Source: Sanghuangporus weigelae
Lineage: Eukaryota > Basidiomycota > Agaricomycetes > Hymenochaetales > Hymenochaetaceae
Assembly: GCA_033182465.1 (NCBI GenBank)
Contig: CP137328.1
Location: forward strand, 1,612,001-1,676,000
DNA: 64,000 nucleotides
Direction: 5' to 3'
Positions 24,116 to 35,741 of this stretch are shown here, in pieces. Every line of letters starts with the position of its first letter. The stretch's first letter is position 1. A model generated the notes under the pieces. That model was not told where the DNA came from. It ran no database searches and was given only the letters and a program-made list of their open reading frames with translations. Both the position numbers and the translations under genes were made by a program.

Positions 24116-27100
24116 CTAGGAAAGCACACGAAGAGGTCTCAACGGATCTGACCCGCCATTCTCCAGCCCACGTAGAATCGCCTGGCGTATCGAGCGAAGA
24201 TAGTCTTCCAGACGCTGCACACCATCACTGATGAAGTCCTCGTACAACCCGTACCGCGAGTCTGCGACGATATTTGCAAGGCTGAATGCGTGTTTCAGGT
24301 TTCTTAGAAAAAGCGCAGAGGCGCGTAAGCACGGGAACTGCGAGATGAAAAGACGAGGAAGGAAAGCGGACTAACCGAGGAATCCTGTCTCCCAATCCGA
24401 CAAGCAAGTCATGTAGTCGTACGACGAGTTCCGGGATGTAGATTCTCCGTATGCGAACCATGACGAGTTTTCGTTGGTCGCCTGTTCGTCAGCTATATCA
24501 ATTTCAAGGCAACTAAAAAGAAAAAAGGACACATACGAGTCTGACTTCTCGCCACTTCTTCTTCGTTGACAAGCCATTCCGTTGTCAGCATCTCCACAAT
24601 CCTCTCCCTAATGTCATCCACTAATTTCTATTGAACAAGAAAAAATCGACAGTTCAGCCGCCACAATATGAATGAAAGAAGGCAAAAAGAAACTCACGGA
24701 ATAGGCATCCAGCCATTTCTCCTTCCCTCCCTTGGTTGTCAAAGAGCGCTCTACAGTATGCGCCTCCGCAACACGATCGAACAACTCCCAAATACCGAAG
24801 AACTGTAGGTAGTGCATGTATTCCGTGCTCTGACTCCGCGAACGAGCACCCTCGGCAGGAAGAAGTTTGAGCTGGGAGGGGAGCATTCGGAGTAGCGTAC
24901 GCGCGCCATGGATTCTTCCGCATCCTTGAGGTTTATTGTATGTCAGTACCGGGAGAGAGACGTGGAAAAAAGGAGACGAACCTAAAAAATACCGAATGAT
25001 AGCATTCGCTTGCTCCAGTGCATCCGGATACGTTTGTTCATAGAACGTTGTCCACTCAATCGAGCGGATGAGGAACCACTCTGTATCTGACAGAGTGTCC
25101 TTCGTAACTACTGGAGGTAGAGTTACTTTCATACGTGGCAGCATCTATGACACCGGTCATAAGAGTTCTACATTTATGCGGAATAGGCAAAAAACGAACC
25201 TCGAACGCTTTTTCGAGCGTTTTCTCCGTTGTGACCTGAGCGACGCGGATCATGTCCAGAGAGTTCTTTTGGGCACGCAACAAAGCCTGTCGACGTTCGT
25301 CGATGTCTACAGACAAATCTAGACTCGTGAGGAACAGAGCATAACGCTCGACGGCATTGTCGCCTAATGCGCTCGCGTAGAGTGCTATATGGTCACGTTG
25401 GCCTGCTCTCTAGAGTTCTAATTTAGTAACATGCGTGACTTTGCAGAAGATACGGATAAATACCTCAAGAACCTGAAGGTAGACTTCGAGTATGGTCTGT
25501 GTCGCATCCGCAGGAATAGGCATGTCGATTAGTCGAAGGAAAAGGCATAGATGAGCAAAAAATCGCGTTAGGCTCGGAAAGCTACACGTTCAGTCAGTAC
25601 CGACATTACATTGTACAGTTTTGTGAGAAGAAACTGACTTTGGCTGAGTAGGGTTGAACTCGTCAGATTGGAGACCTATAGCGAATTCTTCGAGTAGTTT
25701 GTCCGTTCTATTGAGGATAATATGAAGCTGAGAAACGTGGAAAGGGTCTGTTGACGGAGGCCTATCGGACGTTAAAATCAGCCTGGTTGGTGATCTCGGA
25801 AAGACTAAAGCACGTACCCCTCCGCAACGCCAACATGCGTCAACGACTCTAGAGCAGCAACCGCCTCTCGCTCCCACTCCCTCTCCTCCCTTTCCTCTGC
25901 TCGTTTTTCCCGCTGTTCGCGCGCAGGAGTAAAGGTCGCAGCAGATGCCTCTTCCGCTGCGATACGCTCGACAGCCTCAAGTCCACCTTCCCAATAACCT
26001 TCTCCAATCCGGTGAAGCGCGTCGGAGGTCCGGCCTTCACATACAACACTGACTTGCGCCCAGAGGTGGTCGTGCCACGTTCTACAGACACTTTTAAGCA
26101 CGACAGACGTCGCAGCCGATGGCGCGAGAGCTGCATGTAAAGCGCGGTCCGGTTCGGAAAGAAGAGGCTACCAAAATCAATGCGCTTAGTCGAGGGCGAA
26201 AAAAAGGTGTAAGTGGCTTACATTCAAGGCAGCACGCGTGCACGTCTGCTTCCAAAGCTTTCTACGCTTATTTCCTGACCAGCCTTCTGCAAATTCTGTA
26301 TCGCCATTTTCGTTCGTCTGAGTTTGCCTTGTAAGCGCCTTCCAGTCGAAAAGTAGCGAGCCACGTATACACCCTGCACGCCAAGGCCGTTTCGCTCTTC
26401 GGCACAAGTCAACGGCTTCATCTATCTTCCCGGCTCGTACGTATACATACAAAGCCTGTGCTAGAGCTTTCTCGTAATTCTGTGTTCTCCGTTAATGTGA
26501 TGCTATTCAAGGCCGGGCAATCGGAACTCACAGCATCATCAGCAGATAGAACTTTCCCATCATTCTCCCTGTTCAAAGCATCTGGATCCAATTCAGTAAC
26601 GAGTTTTTCCACTTCGCGTCGATCGCCCGTCCTCTGTGCCTGTTGCAACCTTAGTCGCGTAAATTTCCAGTAGCCTGTCGCGTTTTCAGGAGGAATAGGC
26701 ACAGGCGCGCTATCATGCAGCCATTCACGGACTATCACGAGTTCATTGAGGAGAGGAGAGTCCCTGAGAATAGATTGTGCGAGCGTTCTAGTAGGCAAGT
26801 AGGGATTCTTGCGGAGGAGCTCTTTTGCGGATGGAAATGGAGCTGGTTCGGTCTTACGAACACTGATCATGCATTGGGTTTGAGTGTATCTGATATCTAC
26901 AAAATGGCAGAGTTTACTCACGACATGAGCAACTGAACGAGATCCCATGTATTACTCTCCAGCTTCAACATCGCAATCTCCTCCTTCGTGGCCGGAGTCA
27001 CAACCTGCCCTTCAGTCGCTTCTTTCAATTCATGAAGCCTAGTAGATTTGCAGAAGTCATCAGCAGACAAACTCATCATCTAATGTCCTATACGCACCGT

Positions 27101-27231
27101 TTCTGGCACATCCTGCTTAACCTCGGTGCGAATCCCTTGTCGCGGTCGAGCACGGCGTCCAGGTCGTCTCGATTCGAGAGACATCCTGCGAGTACCTCCG
27201 CGGCTTGTGCGTAGAATGTCGTCGTACTCAT
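24116..27231 (-). CDS. NUP84: Nucleoporin Nup84/Nup107
   Basis: Scaffold subunit of the Y-shaped (Nup84/Nup107-160) complex of the nuclear pore. I read 13 minus-strand exons: 27231-27098, 27038-26922, 26862-26532, 26479-26222, 26167-25818, 25761-25639, 25581-25464, 25409-25200, 25144-24982, 24924-24698, 24627-24537, 24481-24376 and 24281-24116. They give 797 aa, close to family size (yeast Nup84 726 aa). Recognisable family blocks are NYEKALAQALYVYVRAGKID followed by DLCRRAKRPWRAG (the alpha-helical segment typical of Nup107), TWHDHLWAQ, a run of helical repeats, LLRMLPSQL with YLQFFGIWELFD, and the C-terminal IYIPELVVRLHDLL. The protein is all-helical with no membrane segment. It is the intact member of a duplicated pair; the partner at 31490-32969 is decayed. 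Introns are 40-80 nt. Confidence 0.9.
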
Positions 27232-28028
27232 TACTATCGTTCAGATACCAAGATTATGCCGGCCGTTAAAAAGCGAACAAGAAAACGAGAGGAAACTGTC
27301 GTTGTGGACTGTGGTTTGACCTTGTTCAGGACAGATTTGGTTCCATATTCGTGGGAAAACCGCATCCAAACTCTGAATACTTCGATTTAAATCATACTAA
27401 TTAGTAATTATGAAATAGGTATCTTTGGGAAGGAAAACAATTTCTGCTGTCGGTGAAATCGTAGTCATCACTAGTACCACATAGAACTCAACTTATGTCA
27501 TATGTAGATGTTTCTCGGTTTAAGTCTTCTCGCACAGGACTAGTACTGATTTTAGTATCTGAGGCGTGGGAGAAGATCGTCCATATTTCAGGCTCATGAA
27601 AGCAAAACTCTCCTTATCCAAGGACAGTCTACATGAAGACGTCCAGTCCTTCAGTGGCAGGAACCAGGTCAGTTGTACCGGTATGGTATGTTTGCCCATT
27701 TCTTTGCGACTTTATGTCGATCTCATCGAACAATTATACAGTAGACTGAGGTTTTCGTAGAAGGCTCTTCTTCAGCTAACCTTTGATATGATGGCGCTGG
27801 GATTGATCTCCTTCGTCAAAGCATTGCGGTTCTTTCTCTCTCAAGATTATGGGATACCACGGCGATCTCAAAAGATCACCGAGGCGATAAACGATCCATT
27901 TATTACATCTGAGGTACTGGAGGAAAAATGCAAGGTACGGTGGAACACAAGGTAAACAGACAGCTGAAACTGGCGAGATAAGCACAGAAGCAACAGCAGA
28001 TAGCGAGCACGAGGTGTAGCGCTGTGCA
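27232..28028. other. intergenic: NUP84 promoter and gene A 3' flank
   Basis: About 0.8 kb, duplicated at about 32970-33749. It contains the NUP84 upstream region and, at 27861-27910, the 3' element shared with other family genes. Short open frames are not supported. Confidence 0.6.
27861..27910 (-). promoter_or_regulatory. Shared 3' element downstream of gene A
   Basis: About 120-170 nt past the stop of gene A. On the + strand it contains AAAGATCACCGAGGCGATAA followed by an AT-rich tail. Related versions (GATC-A/G-CCGAG core then AT-rich) lie downstream of genes B, C, E and F and in the D remnant. Probably transcribed 3' UTR or a polyadenylation region; function inferred only from conservation and position. 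Confidence 0.45.
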
Positions 28029-29347
28029 TCATTCTTCTTGCGCAGGTCTAGTAAATGCCTCGTTGCGCATATTTGATTCCTCGAATCTATATGGTGTTGC
28101 TCGGCGAACCAGGAACGCGAAGTCATCCGGATCTAGTTCTCGCGCCTCCCATGTTGGAGCTGTTTCTGTCTCGACAACCTCGACATGGACACCTGGCGAG
28201 GACGGAGCCATTGTAACGTTGTGTCGCTCGGTGGACGGGAAAGATTCGAATGGATTTCTGTGCGGAAAACCAGCCTCGTTCCTGTCGCCACTAGGCTCGG
28301 TATCATTCCGGAGTCTAGAAGAAATCCGTGGTTTGGACAGGACTAGCATAGTTCGTGCCAAAACGAATTCTGTCGCTGAGCACGTGCCCTTGCGACGAGA
28401 GCGTTGTAAGGGGCTTGACGTTAAACGTGGTGCGGGTGCATTAACATTTTCCTTCCGAGACTGTCCCGAACAGACTGCAATGGGGTCGGAAACATTGTTG
28501 AGAATAGGCATCTCATCATGTCTTTGCTCTGCGCCGTGCTGGGTCTCAGGCAAGATTAAGACGTCGTTAGCTTCTTCTACTCCCGGGTTCGCGTTTGTGG
28601 TAATTCGGAGGTTGCGTGCAACTGAAGGCGCTTCACAAACGGGTGTACTCCGGCGGATGTTCCGATGAATGCGCCGTGTCTTAGCTCGTTTCGAAACAAC
28701 ATCACCCGTTTGCAGATCTGCGTCGCTCGTCTCTTCTCTCCCTCTCTTTCGTCCGGTTATTACTATGCTGGTATCGTCTGAGGTGCCGTTATTATGCTTT
28801 GCATCGCGCACTCCCGTCTCCAATGGGTCGTGGTCCGGCGAAATCTCTGCGATAATTTATTAGATAATGAGACAGGTATCGGATTTGGTCACACACTTCC
28901 AGAAACAACTAGAGTCGATATTACAGAACTTGAGTCACCTTTCTTCTTGGTGGCTTGTTTTGCGCGACGTGGCTTGGCCGCACCTGGGAGATCCGTTTGA
29001 TATAAAAGGAAACTAAATTTCAGATATGAATGCTTACGAGTTGCCTTCGTGCCGCGACGACGACGACCAGCGATTCCGGATTTCGGATCAGTAGATGCAG
29101 CCGCGTGAGTAGCGAGTGGCTTGCTGTCTATGTATATTTTGGAGTTGAGAACCTCATTGTTCTCTGTGCCTCTGTCATTTGCGGAGATGCAGCGTTCATT
29201 GACATCTTTCTCCGAGTCTACATTGACGGCGGAGTCCTTTTCATCGATGACACTACGTTGTGGTTCCGCAGTGACGGCCCCGGACGCTTCAGAGCCGCCA
29301 TTGTTGGCGGCGAGTTTCTTCGCCATGGCACGCGTAATGAGTCCCAT
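28029..29347 (-). CDS. Family gene A: disordered basic protein with TRAMAKK N-terminus
   Basis: Unrecognised; founder of the local family. Three exons on the minus strand (29347-29038, 28983-28939, 28846-28029) give 390 aa. The N-terminus is MGLITRAMAKKLAANN. Next come an acidic/polar stretch, an Arg cluster (AGRRRRGTK) split by intron 1, and a second basic cluster (KPRRAKQATKKK). After intron 2 there is GRKRGREETSD, then SKRAKTRRIHRN, SPLQRSRRKG and the C-terminal block LDPDDFAFLVRRATPY. No signal peptide or membrane segment; the basic clusters suggest a nuclear protein. It lies in duplication copy 1, and its near-twin C (33750-35059) has kept the same exon layout and full frame. The protein is low in complexity and I assign no function. 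Confidence 0.75.
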
Positions 29348-29469
29348 GTCCGTGATGATGAAATGTACAGACTAGAGATGGATAAGGGCAAAGGCTGGAC
29401 CCGCTCAAAGTTGGTATGTGAGCGAGGAGTGGTTGTGGTTGATTGTGAGGAGGTCGCGAGGAGTGTAGG

Positions 29470-29527
29470 GCCTTAAATAGTACGTGGCTTGGACGCGGTC
29501 ACGTTACTTGTTCAGCACCAGGCCACG
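29470..29527 (-). promoter_or_regulatory. Shared promoter block of gene A
   Basis: About 125 nt before the ATG of gene A lies a TATA-like TATTTAAGG (minus strand). About 20 nt further upstream is a block containing GTAACGTGACCGCGT and, beyond it, CGTGGCCTGG. The same arrangement and spacing recurs before genes C, E and F. Confidence 0.6.
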
Positions 29528-29668
29528 ACTCAAATCGCGACTCGCCTGCAAGATGTAAGTCAAGATAGTGTTCGGGTATATTTGTTCGCACCTTTCAAGA
29601 GATTAGGTCACGTCACCAAAACATTAGGGCTCATTGATTCCCACCTATCAGGTTTATGAGGTTGCACA

Positions 29669-29712
29669 GCGATCTTGAAGGATCACCGAGCAGAGGAGCT
29701 CATCTATTAAAT
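29669..29712 (-). promoter_or_regulatory. Shared 3' element downstream of gene B
   Basis: Directly after the gene B stop. On the + strand it reads GAAGGATCACCGAGCAGAGG, then an AT-rich stretch. Matches the elements after genes A, C, E and F in the core ATCACCGAG and general layout. Confidence 0.45.
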
Positions 29713-31053
29713 ATATCTTCGACGTACAAGGAAACCGAATTTGGGAGACCTGGCAGGAAAAAAAGGTAACAATATAGAAAAAGGAAAGCCGAAATCGGCA
29801 GGATACGTGGAAAGGGACTGGAAACAAGCATAAAGGCAGCGCCGTGCGCTTGCTTTCATCCTTCTTCCCCCTCCCCCTCCCCGGGTTCCAATGATGGCCG
29901 GATTGCGTAATTCGGACTCGGGAGGAGTATACGGTGTTACCCGGCGAACCAGAAATGCGAAGTCGTCTAGATCTAGCTCTCGCAGCTCCCATGCAGACCT
30001 CTTTCCTACCTCGCCGACTTTGTCATCGTAGTAGCGATTGTTCATGCCGAGATCGTTTGAGGCTCGCAAAAAGCTGGTCTGCAAGTCAACACGGGCACGT
30101 GGCAAGGACGGAGCGGTTAAGACCTCTCTAATATCTCTTTCCGAGAACTTACCCTTATGAAGAGAGCGCCGTGCGACGCTTGTTGAACTTTGTCTGAGTG
30201 CGTTCTCCTTTTCCTCCCGACGACGCCTGGATGGGACTGCAACTAGATCGAGAGAACTGTAAGGACTAGGCATATTGGCGGCCTTGGGTTCCGGGCCATA
30301 CTGTTCTTTACACAAAGAAAGGCTATCAGTGTCTGTGCACGAGTTCGTGCAATAGGAATCCCAAAGTTTACGCGCAGCCGAAGACGTCTCGTCAATAATT
30401 GCGTCTTGGCAGATCTTTTGACGGACGCGCCGAGTGTTGGTATACGTTGGACTAATGTCGCGACCTGGTTGTGGATCTACGTCGCTCATGTCCACTCTTC
30501 CTCACTTTTGTCCTGTCGTGACTATGCGGGGACTTTTTGGTTTGCCTTTACTATCCTTCCTAGCGCGTGATCTTGTTTTTGAATTACCACTGCCCGGCGA
30601 GGGCCCTGTGATCAAGCCCGCGACTTCAGCGACTGAAACGTGCAATGACATGTCACTCACGTCTAGATACGTCTAGCGGTGATGGCTCATGATCTGAGCC
30701 GTGTTTGCTCGCCATGGCTTGTGCAGCACGACTTGGCTTGGCCGCACCTGGGAGAAGTCCGTTCAGTATAAAACTCAGACGTGAAAGCTCACGGGTTGCG
30801 TTCTTATCCAGATACAGGTGGGCCAGTGTGGATCGACTTGCTCTCTGTATGGATGTTGGATTTGAGAACCGCGTTGGTCTCCGTGTTCTACCATTAGCAG
30901 CGACTCGGTTTCTGCTGACGTCTCAGTCCGCGTTGATGGCCGGGTTCTTTTCAAACGCGAAAAAGTTTGATTCGCAGTGATGTATCTAGATGCTTCAGAA
31001 TGACTATTATTGGCGGCGAACTTCTTCGTCATGGCGCGCGTGACGACTCCCAT
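29707..31053 (-). pseudogene. Family gene B, broken paralogue
   Basis: Paralogue of gene A in the same copy of the duplication. Exon 1 starts at 31053 with MGVVTRAMTKKFAANN but loses frame soon after: compared with remnant D it lacks 4 nt after the AATCAA codons (about 30968-30980). Exon 2 lacks the GT donor found in A and C at the same place, although a GTGAGT lies about 30 nt on. In exon 3 the codon aligned with the first Arg after GRK in gene A is TGA (30502-30504). Beyond it the frame stays open for about 260 codons and keeps NTRRVRQK and LDLDDFAFLVRRVTPY, so a shorter protein from ATG 30489 or 30495 cannot be excluded. On balance a pseudogene. Confidence 0.65.
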
Positions 31054-31489
31054 GTCTCGGTGGTGGAGAGTACAAGTTGGAAGTTGATAGGGACAAAGGT
31101 CGGACTTGCTAAGGCTCGGATGCCAGTGTAAAGTGGTTGTGGTCAATTGTCAAGAGTTCGTGAGGAGGGCAAAGCAAATGATACTGATGAGAGCAGCGTA
31201 GAACAGAAAATAAGAGACCGCAATTCAGAGATCGAATTTATAGTAAATATTCATATAACATCATGAATAAACATCAATTCGAATGGTACTGTGTAATGGA
31301 TTCTGATAAATATGACTTCTCAACAAGCTCGTTGCTTCACCCTACACTGAGTACCGCATAATTCCTACATCCCTACCAAGCTCATTGTTCTGCAAGAACT
31401 CTTGGATCCATCAGGATGCGAGAAAGAAATCACATTCAAAGTTAATTCACATAAAAGTGAACAATCTATACAGAAAGGCCCAGAAGAGT
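31054..31489. other. junction between the two duplication copies
   Basis: Contains the upstream flank of gene B, which lacks the promoter block seen at genes A, C, E and F. The boundary of the two copies is at about 31180-31220, and the start of copy 2 follows. No gene seen. Confidence 0.55.
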
Positions 31490-32969
31490 CTAGGACAGCA
31501 TCCGCAGAAGTCGCAATGGAACTGACCCAGCTCGCGTAGAATCGCCTGCCGTATCAAACTGAGAAAGTCTTCCAGCAGCTGGACAACACCATCGCTGATG
31601 AAGTCTTCGTACAGCCCCTTGTGCGAGTCTGCGAGGCTGAATGCATGCTTCAGCTTCAGGTTTCCGGGAGTACACAGGCGTGTGCGAGTAACTAGGTAAC
31701 AGGAAGGGAAGAAGGGGATACTAACCGAGAGAGGAATCCTGCCCTCCGACCCAGCGAGCGACCTATGTAGTCGTACGACGAATTGCGGAATGTGGATTTT
31801 TCGTATGCGAACCATTACGAGTTTTCGTTGAAGTCAGTGAAGCGCATCGGACTTCCGATCTTGACATACAAACAATGCCTACTTGTGCCCAGGGTTGGTC
31901 ATGCCACCTTCAACAGACACTTTTTAGGACGACAGATGTCGCGGTCGATGGTGCAAGAGCTGGGTGTGAAGCGCGGTCTGATTCGAAAAGAAGAGGCTAA
32001 CGAAATCAATGCGTTTAGTCAAGGGAGAAAACCTATGTATAAGTAGCTTACATTCAAGGCTGCCCGCGCACGCGCCTGCTTCCGGAGCTTTCTACATTTA
32101 TTTCTTAACCAGCGCCTTCTGCAAATTCTGTATCGCCATTTTCGTTCGTCTGAGTTTGCCCGATAAGCGCCTTCAAGTCGAAAAGCAGTGAGCCACGTAT
32201 ACATCTTGCACGCCATGGTCGCTTCGCTCTTCGACATATGTCAACGGCTACATCTATCTTCCCGGCTCGAACATATCCATACAAAGCTTGTGCAAGAGCT
32301 TCTTCATAGTTCTTTGTTGTTCGTTGATGTGATTCCGCTCAAGAACGGGGAATTAGAGCCCACAGCATCATCAGCAGACAAAGCTTTCCCATCATTCTCT
32401 CTGTTCAAAGCATCTGGATCTAATTCAGTAACGAGTTTTTCCACTTCGCCGTCCTCTGTGCCAACCTTAGTCGCGTAAACTTCCAGTAACCTGTCGCGTT
32501 TTCAGGTGGAATCGGTACAAGGGCACTATCATGCAGCCATCCACGAACTATTACGAGCTCATTGAGAGGAGAGTCCCTGAGAATAGATTGCGCAAGCCTT
32601 CTAGTAGGCAAGTAAGGATTCTTGCGGAGGAGCTCTCTCGCGGATGGAAATGGAGCTGGTTCGGTCTTACGAACGCTGGTTATGCATTGGGTTTGAGTGT
32701 ATCTGATATCTACAAAACGGTAGAGTTTACTCACGACATGAGCAACTGAACGAGATCCCATGTATTACTCTCTAGCTTCAACATCGCAATCTCCTCCTTC
32801 GTAGTCGGAGTCACAACTTGCCCTTCGGTCGCTTCTTTTTCTGGCACATCTTACTTAACCTCTGTGCGAATCCCTTGTCGCGGTCGAGCACAGCGTCCAA
32901 GTCGTCTCGAATCGAGAGACACCCTGCTAGTACCTTCGCGGCTTGTGTGTAGAACGTCGTCGCGCTCAT
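31490..32969 (-). pseudogene. Truncated NUP84 pseudogene in duplication copy 2
   Basis: Clear copy of the intact NUP84 gene. It has an ATG at 32969 and the first coding blocks (CLSIRDDLDAVLDRDKGFA, NPYLPTRRLAQSILRD, PIPPENATGYWKFTRLRL), but intron 1 is gone together with adjacent codons. Short deletions after the GYWKFTRLRL block shift the frame, and exons 6-11 are missing: sequence of exon 12 runs directly into sequence of exon 5 near 31830. The C-terminal block LYEDFISDG is still recognisable. The terminal stop of the intact gene is altered here. Not translatable as one product. Confidence 0.9.
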
Positions 32970-33749
32970 CACTATCGTTCAGATTCCAGGATTATGCCGG
33001 CCGTTGAAAAACGAGCAAGAAAACGAAAGAAACCGTCGTTGTGGACTGTGGTTGACCTTGTCCAGGACGGATTTAGTTCTGTATTCGTGAGGCTTTACCA
33101 CCAATCATAAATAGATATCTTTAGGAAGAAAAACAATTCCAGCTGTTATGAAATCGTAGTCATCGCTAGTACTATGTACATAGAACTTATGTTACGTATG
33201 TAGAGGTTTAACGTCGTCTCCAAATCGGTCGTGATCGTCGCAGGCAGGACTGATTTAGTATCTGAGGCGTGGGAGAAGATCGCCCATATTTCAGGTTCAG
33301 GCGAAAATGATGAAAGCAAACATTCTCATCAGGGACCGTCTGCATGGAATAACTCTCTACTGCAGGAAACCAGCATGGTATGATATGTTTCCAGCTTCTT
33401 CGCGGCTTCGCATCGATCTCATCGAACATTAATACAGTAGACTGAGGTTTTCGTAGAAGGCTCTTCTTCAACTAACTATTCTTTGATATGCTGGCGCTGG
33501 AATTAATCCCCTTCGTCAAAGCATTGCAGTTCTTTCTCTCTCAAGATTATGAGACACCACGACGGTCTCAAAAGATCACCGAGGCGATAAACGATCTATT
33601 TATTACATCTGAGTTACTGGAGGAAAATGCAAAATGCAAGGTACGGTGGAACGCAAGGTAAACAGAAAACTAGAATTGGCGAGATAAGCAGAATGGGGAC
33701 AGAAACAACAGCAGATGACGAGCATGAGGTGTAGTGCCGTACATCATTC
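32970..33749. other. intergenic in copy 2: pseudogene upstream region and gene C 3' flank
   Basis: Duplicate of 27232-28028. Contains the 3' element of gene C at 33561-33610. No gene seen. Confidence 0.55.
33561..33610 (-). promoter_or_regulatory. Shared 3' element downstream of gene C
   Basis: Copy of the element at 27861-27910, with the core AAAGATCACCGAGGCGATAA unchanged while the flanks show substitutions. Confidence 0.45.
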
Positions 33750-35059
33750 TTATTGCGCAGGTCTGATAATTGCCTCGTTTCGCACATTTGATTCTTCAAA
33801 TCTGTACGGCGTTGCTCGGCGGACCAGGAACGCGAAGTCATCCGGATCCAGTCGTGGTGCCTCCCATGTTGGAGCCGTTTCTGCCTCGACAACCTCGGTA
33901 TGGGCACCTGGAGAGGACGGAGCCGTTGTACCGTCGTGTCGCTCGATGGACGGGAAAGATTCGGATGGATTTCTGTGTGAAAAGCCAGCCTCGTTCCTCT
34001 CCCCGCTAGGCCCGGGATCATTGCGGAGTCTAGAAGAAATCCGTGGTTTGGATAGTGCCAGCATAGTCCGTGCCAAAACGAATTCTATCTCTGAGTACGT
34101 GCCCTTGCGACGAGAACGCTGCAGGGGACTTGACGTTAAATGTGCTGCGGAGGCATTTTCTTTTTCCTCCTGGAACTGCCCCGAACAGACCTCAACGGGA
34201 CCGGGGACACTGCTGAGGCTGTGTGTCTCGTCAGACCTACGCTCTGCGCCGTATTGGGTCGCAGGCAAATCAAGGCCATCATTTGCTTTTACTTCGGAGC
34301 TCGAGTTGGTCGAGTCCCGAAGGTTGCGCTCAACCGAAGGCTCTTCGCCGATAGTTGTACGTTGAATGTTTCGACGGCTGCGCCGTGTCTCAGCACGTTT
34401 CGAAACATTATCACGACTCGTATGCGAATCTGCGTCGCTCGTCTCTTCTCTTCTTCTCTTTCGGCCGGCTGTTACTACGCTGGTATCTTCCGAGGTACCA
34501 TTGTTATGCGTTGCATCACGCACCGTCGCCGATGGGTCGTGGTCCGGCGAAATCTCTGCGATAATTTATTAGATAATGAGACAGGTATCAGATTTGGTCA
34601 CTCACTTCCAGAGACAACTAGAGTCGCTACTGCACGACTTGAGCCACCTTTTCTCACGGTGGCTTGTGTAGTGCGACGTGGCTTGGTCGCACCTGGGAAG
34701 AGACCCGCTCAGTATAAAAGGAAACTAATTTTCAGATACGAATGCTTACGAGTTGCCTTCGCACCGCGACTACGACGACCAGCGATTCCCGATTCCGGGT
34801 CAGTAGACGGAGACGCGTGAGTAGCGATCGGCTCGCTCTCTGTATGGATTTTGGGGTTGAGAGCCTCATTGCTCTCTGTGCTTCTGTTATTTGCGGAGAT
34901 GCAGTGTTCATTGACATCTCTCTCCGAGTCCACATTGACGGCGGAGTCCTTTCCATCGTTAACACTACGTCGTACGTCCGCAGTGACAGCCCCGGATGCT
35001 TCAGAGCCGCCATTGTTGGCAGCGAGTTTCTTCGCCATGGCACGCGTAATGAGTCCCAT
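33750..35059 (-). CDS. Family gene C: intact twin of gene A
   Basis: Unrecognised. Three minus-strand exons (35059-34750, 34692-34648, 34555-33750) give 386 aa. Exon 1 and exon 2 are exactly the length of those in gene A (310 and 45 nt), with the same intron phases. The protein keeps MGLITRAMAKKLAANNGG, the Arg cluster split by intron 1, GRKRRREETSDADSH, SPLQRSRRKG and the C-terminal LDPDDFAFLVRRATPY. Substitutions are spread throughout, and exon 3 carries length changes that keep the frame. The neighbouring duplicated genes (NUP84 copy, D) have decayed, so an open frame here hints at maintained function, though the duplication may simply be young. Likely a nuclear, disordered, basic protein. 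Confidence 0.75.
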
Positions 35060-35411
35060 GTCTATGATGATGAATTGTACAATCTGGAGATGGATAAGGA
35101 CAAAGGCTGGACCCGCTCAAAGTTGGTATGTGAGCGAGGAGTGGTTGTGGTTAATTGTGAGGAGGTTGCGAGGAGTGCAGGGCCTTAAATAGTGTGTGGC
35201 TTGGACGCGGTCACGTTACTTGTTCAGCACCAGGCCACGACTCAAATCGCGACTCGCCTGCAAGATGTAAGTCAAGATAGTGTTCGGGTATATTTGTTCG
35301 CACCTTTCAAGAGATTAGGTCACGTCACCAAAACATTAGGGCTCACGAATTCTCGCCTGCCAAGTTTATGATGTGCTACAGCGATCTTGAAGGATCACCG
35401 AGCCGAGGAAC
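35060..35411. other. intergenic: gene C promoter and remnant D 3' side
   Basis: Duplicate of the gene A promoter region. It holds the shared promoter block at 35181-35239 and the 3' element of the D remnant at 35381-35420. No gene seen. Confidence 0.55.
35181..35239 (-). promoter_or_regulatory. Shared promoter block of gene C
   Basis: Near-identical to the block at 29470-29527: TATTTAAGG-like TATA on the minus strand about 124 nt before the ATG, then GTAACGTGACCGCGT and CGTGGCCTGG further upstream. Confidence 0.6.
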
Positions 35412-35741
35412 TCATCTATTAGATATACCTTCGACGTACAGGGAAACTGAGTTCTTACTACGAGTAGCACCCGATCTTCGGATGGCAGATACAGGTGGGC
35501 AGGTGTGGATCGACTTCCATTCTGTATGGATGTTGGATTTGAGAACCTCGTTGGTCTCCGTGTTTCTACCATTAGCAGTGACTTGGTTTCTGCTGATGTC
35601 TCTGTCCGCGTCTACATTGATGGCCGGGTTCTTTTCAACCGCGACAATACCCGCTTGATTCGCAGTGATGTATCCAGATGCTTCAGAACGACTATTATTG
35701 GTGACGAATTTCTTCGTCATGGCGCGCGTGACGAGTCCCAT
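35412..35741 (-). pseudogene. Family remnant D (first exon only)
   Basis: Starts with MGLVTRAMTKKFVTNN at 35741 and stays in frame through the exon 1 region, including the AINVDADRD block also seen in A and C. The sequence then crosses a deletion junction at about 35455-35490 and ends in unrelated residues. The second and third exons present in gene B are missing. It corresponds to gene B of copy 1. It has the better-preserved exon 1 but no body, so I treat it as a relic, although a short peptide of about 110 aa could still be made. Confidence 0.65.

Larger units (their letters stand above)
23860..31180. repeat. Tandem segmental duplication, copy 1 (about 7.3 kb)
   Basis: Contains NUP84, family gene A and broken family gene B, all on the minus strand. 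Its left edge (AACATCACGAATAAACATC-type sequence near 23881) recurs near 31257. Its right edge (CAATTGTCAAGAGTTCGTGA-type sequence near 31153) recurs near 35835. Nucleotide similarity to copy 2 is obvious by eye across coding, intronic and flanking DNA. Relative to copy 2 it retains the middle of NUP84 (about 24.48-26.0 kb) and about 1.06 kb around gene B (about 29.75-30.8 kb). Edges are approximate. Confidence 0.85.

Noticed and set aside
31447-31815. Minus-strand open frame considered as an independent small gene
   Set aside because: It is the 3' part of the NUP84 pseudogene read through an intron.
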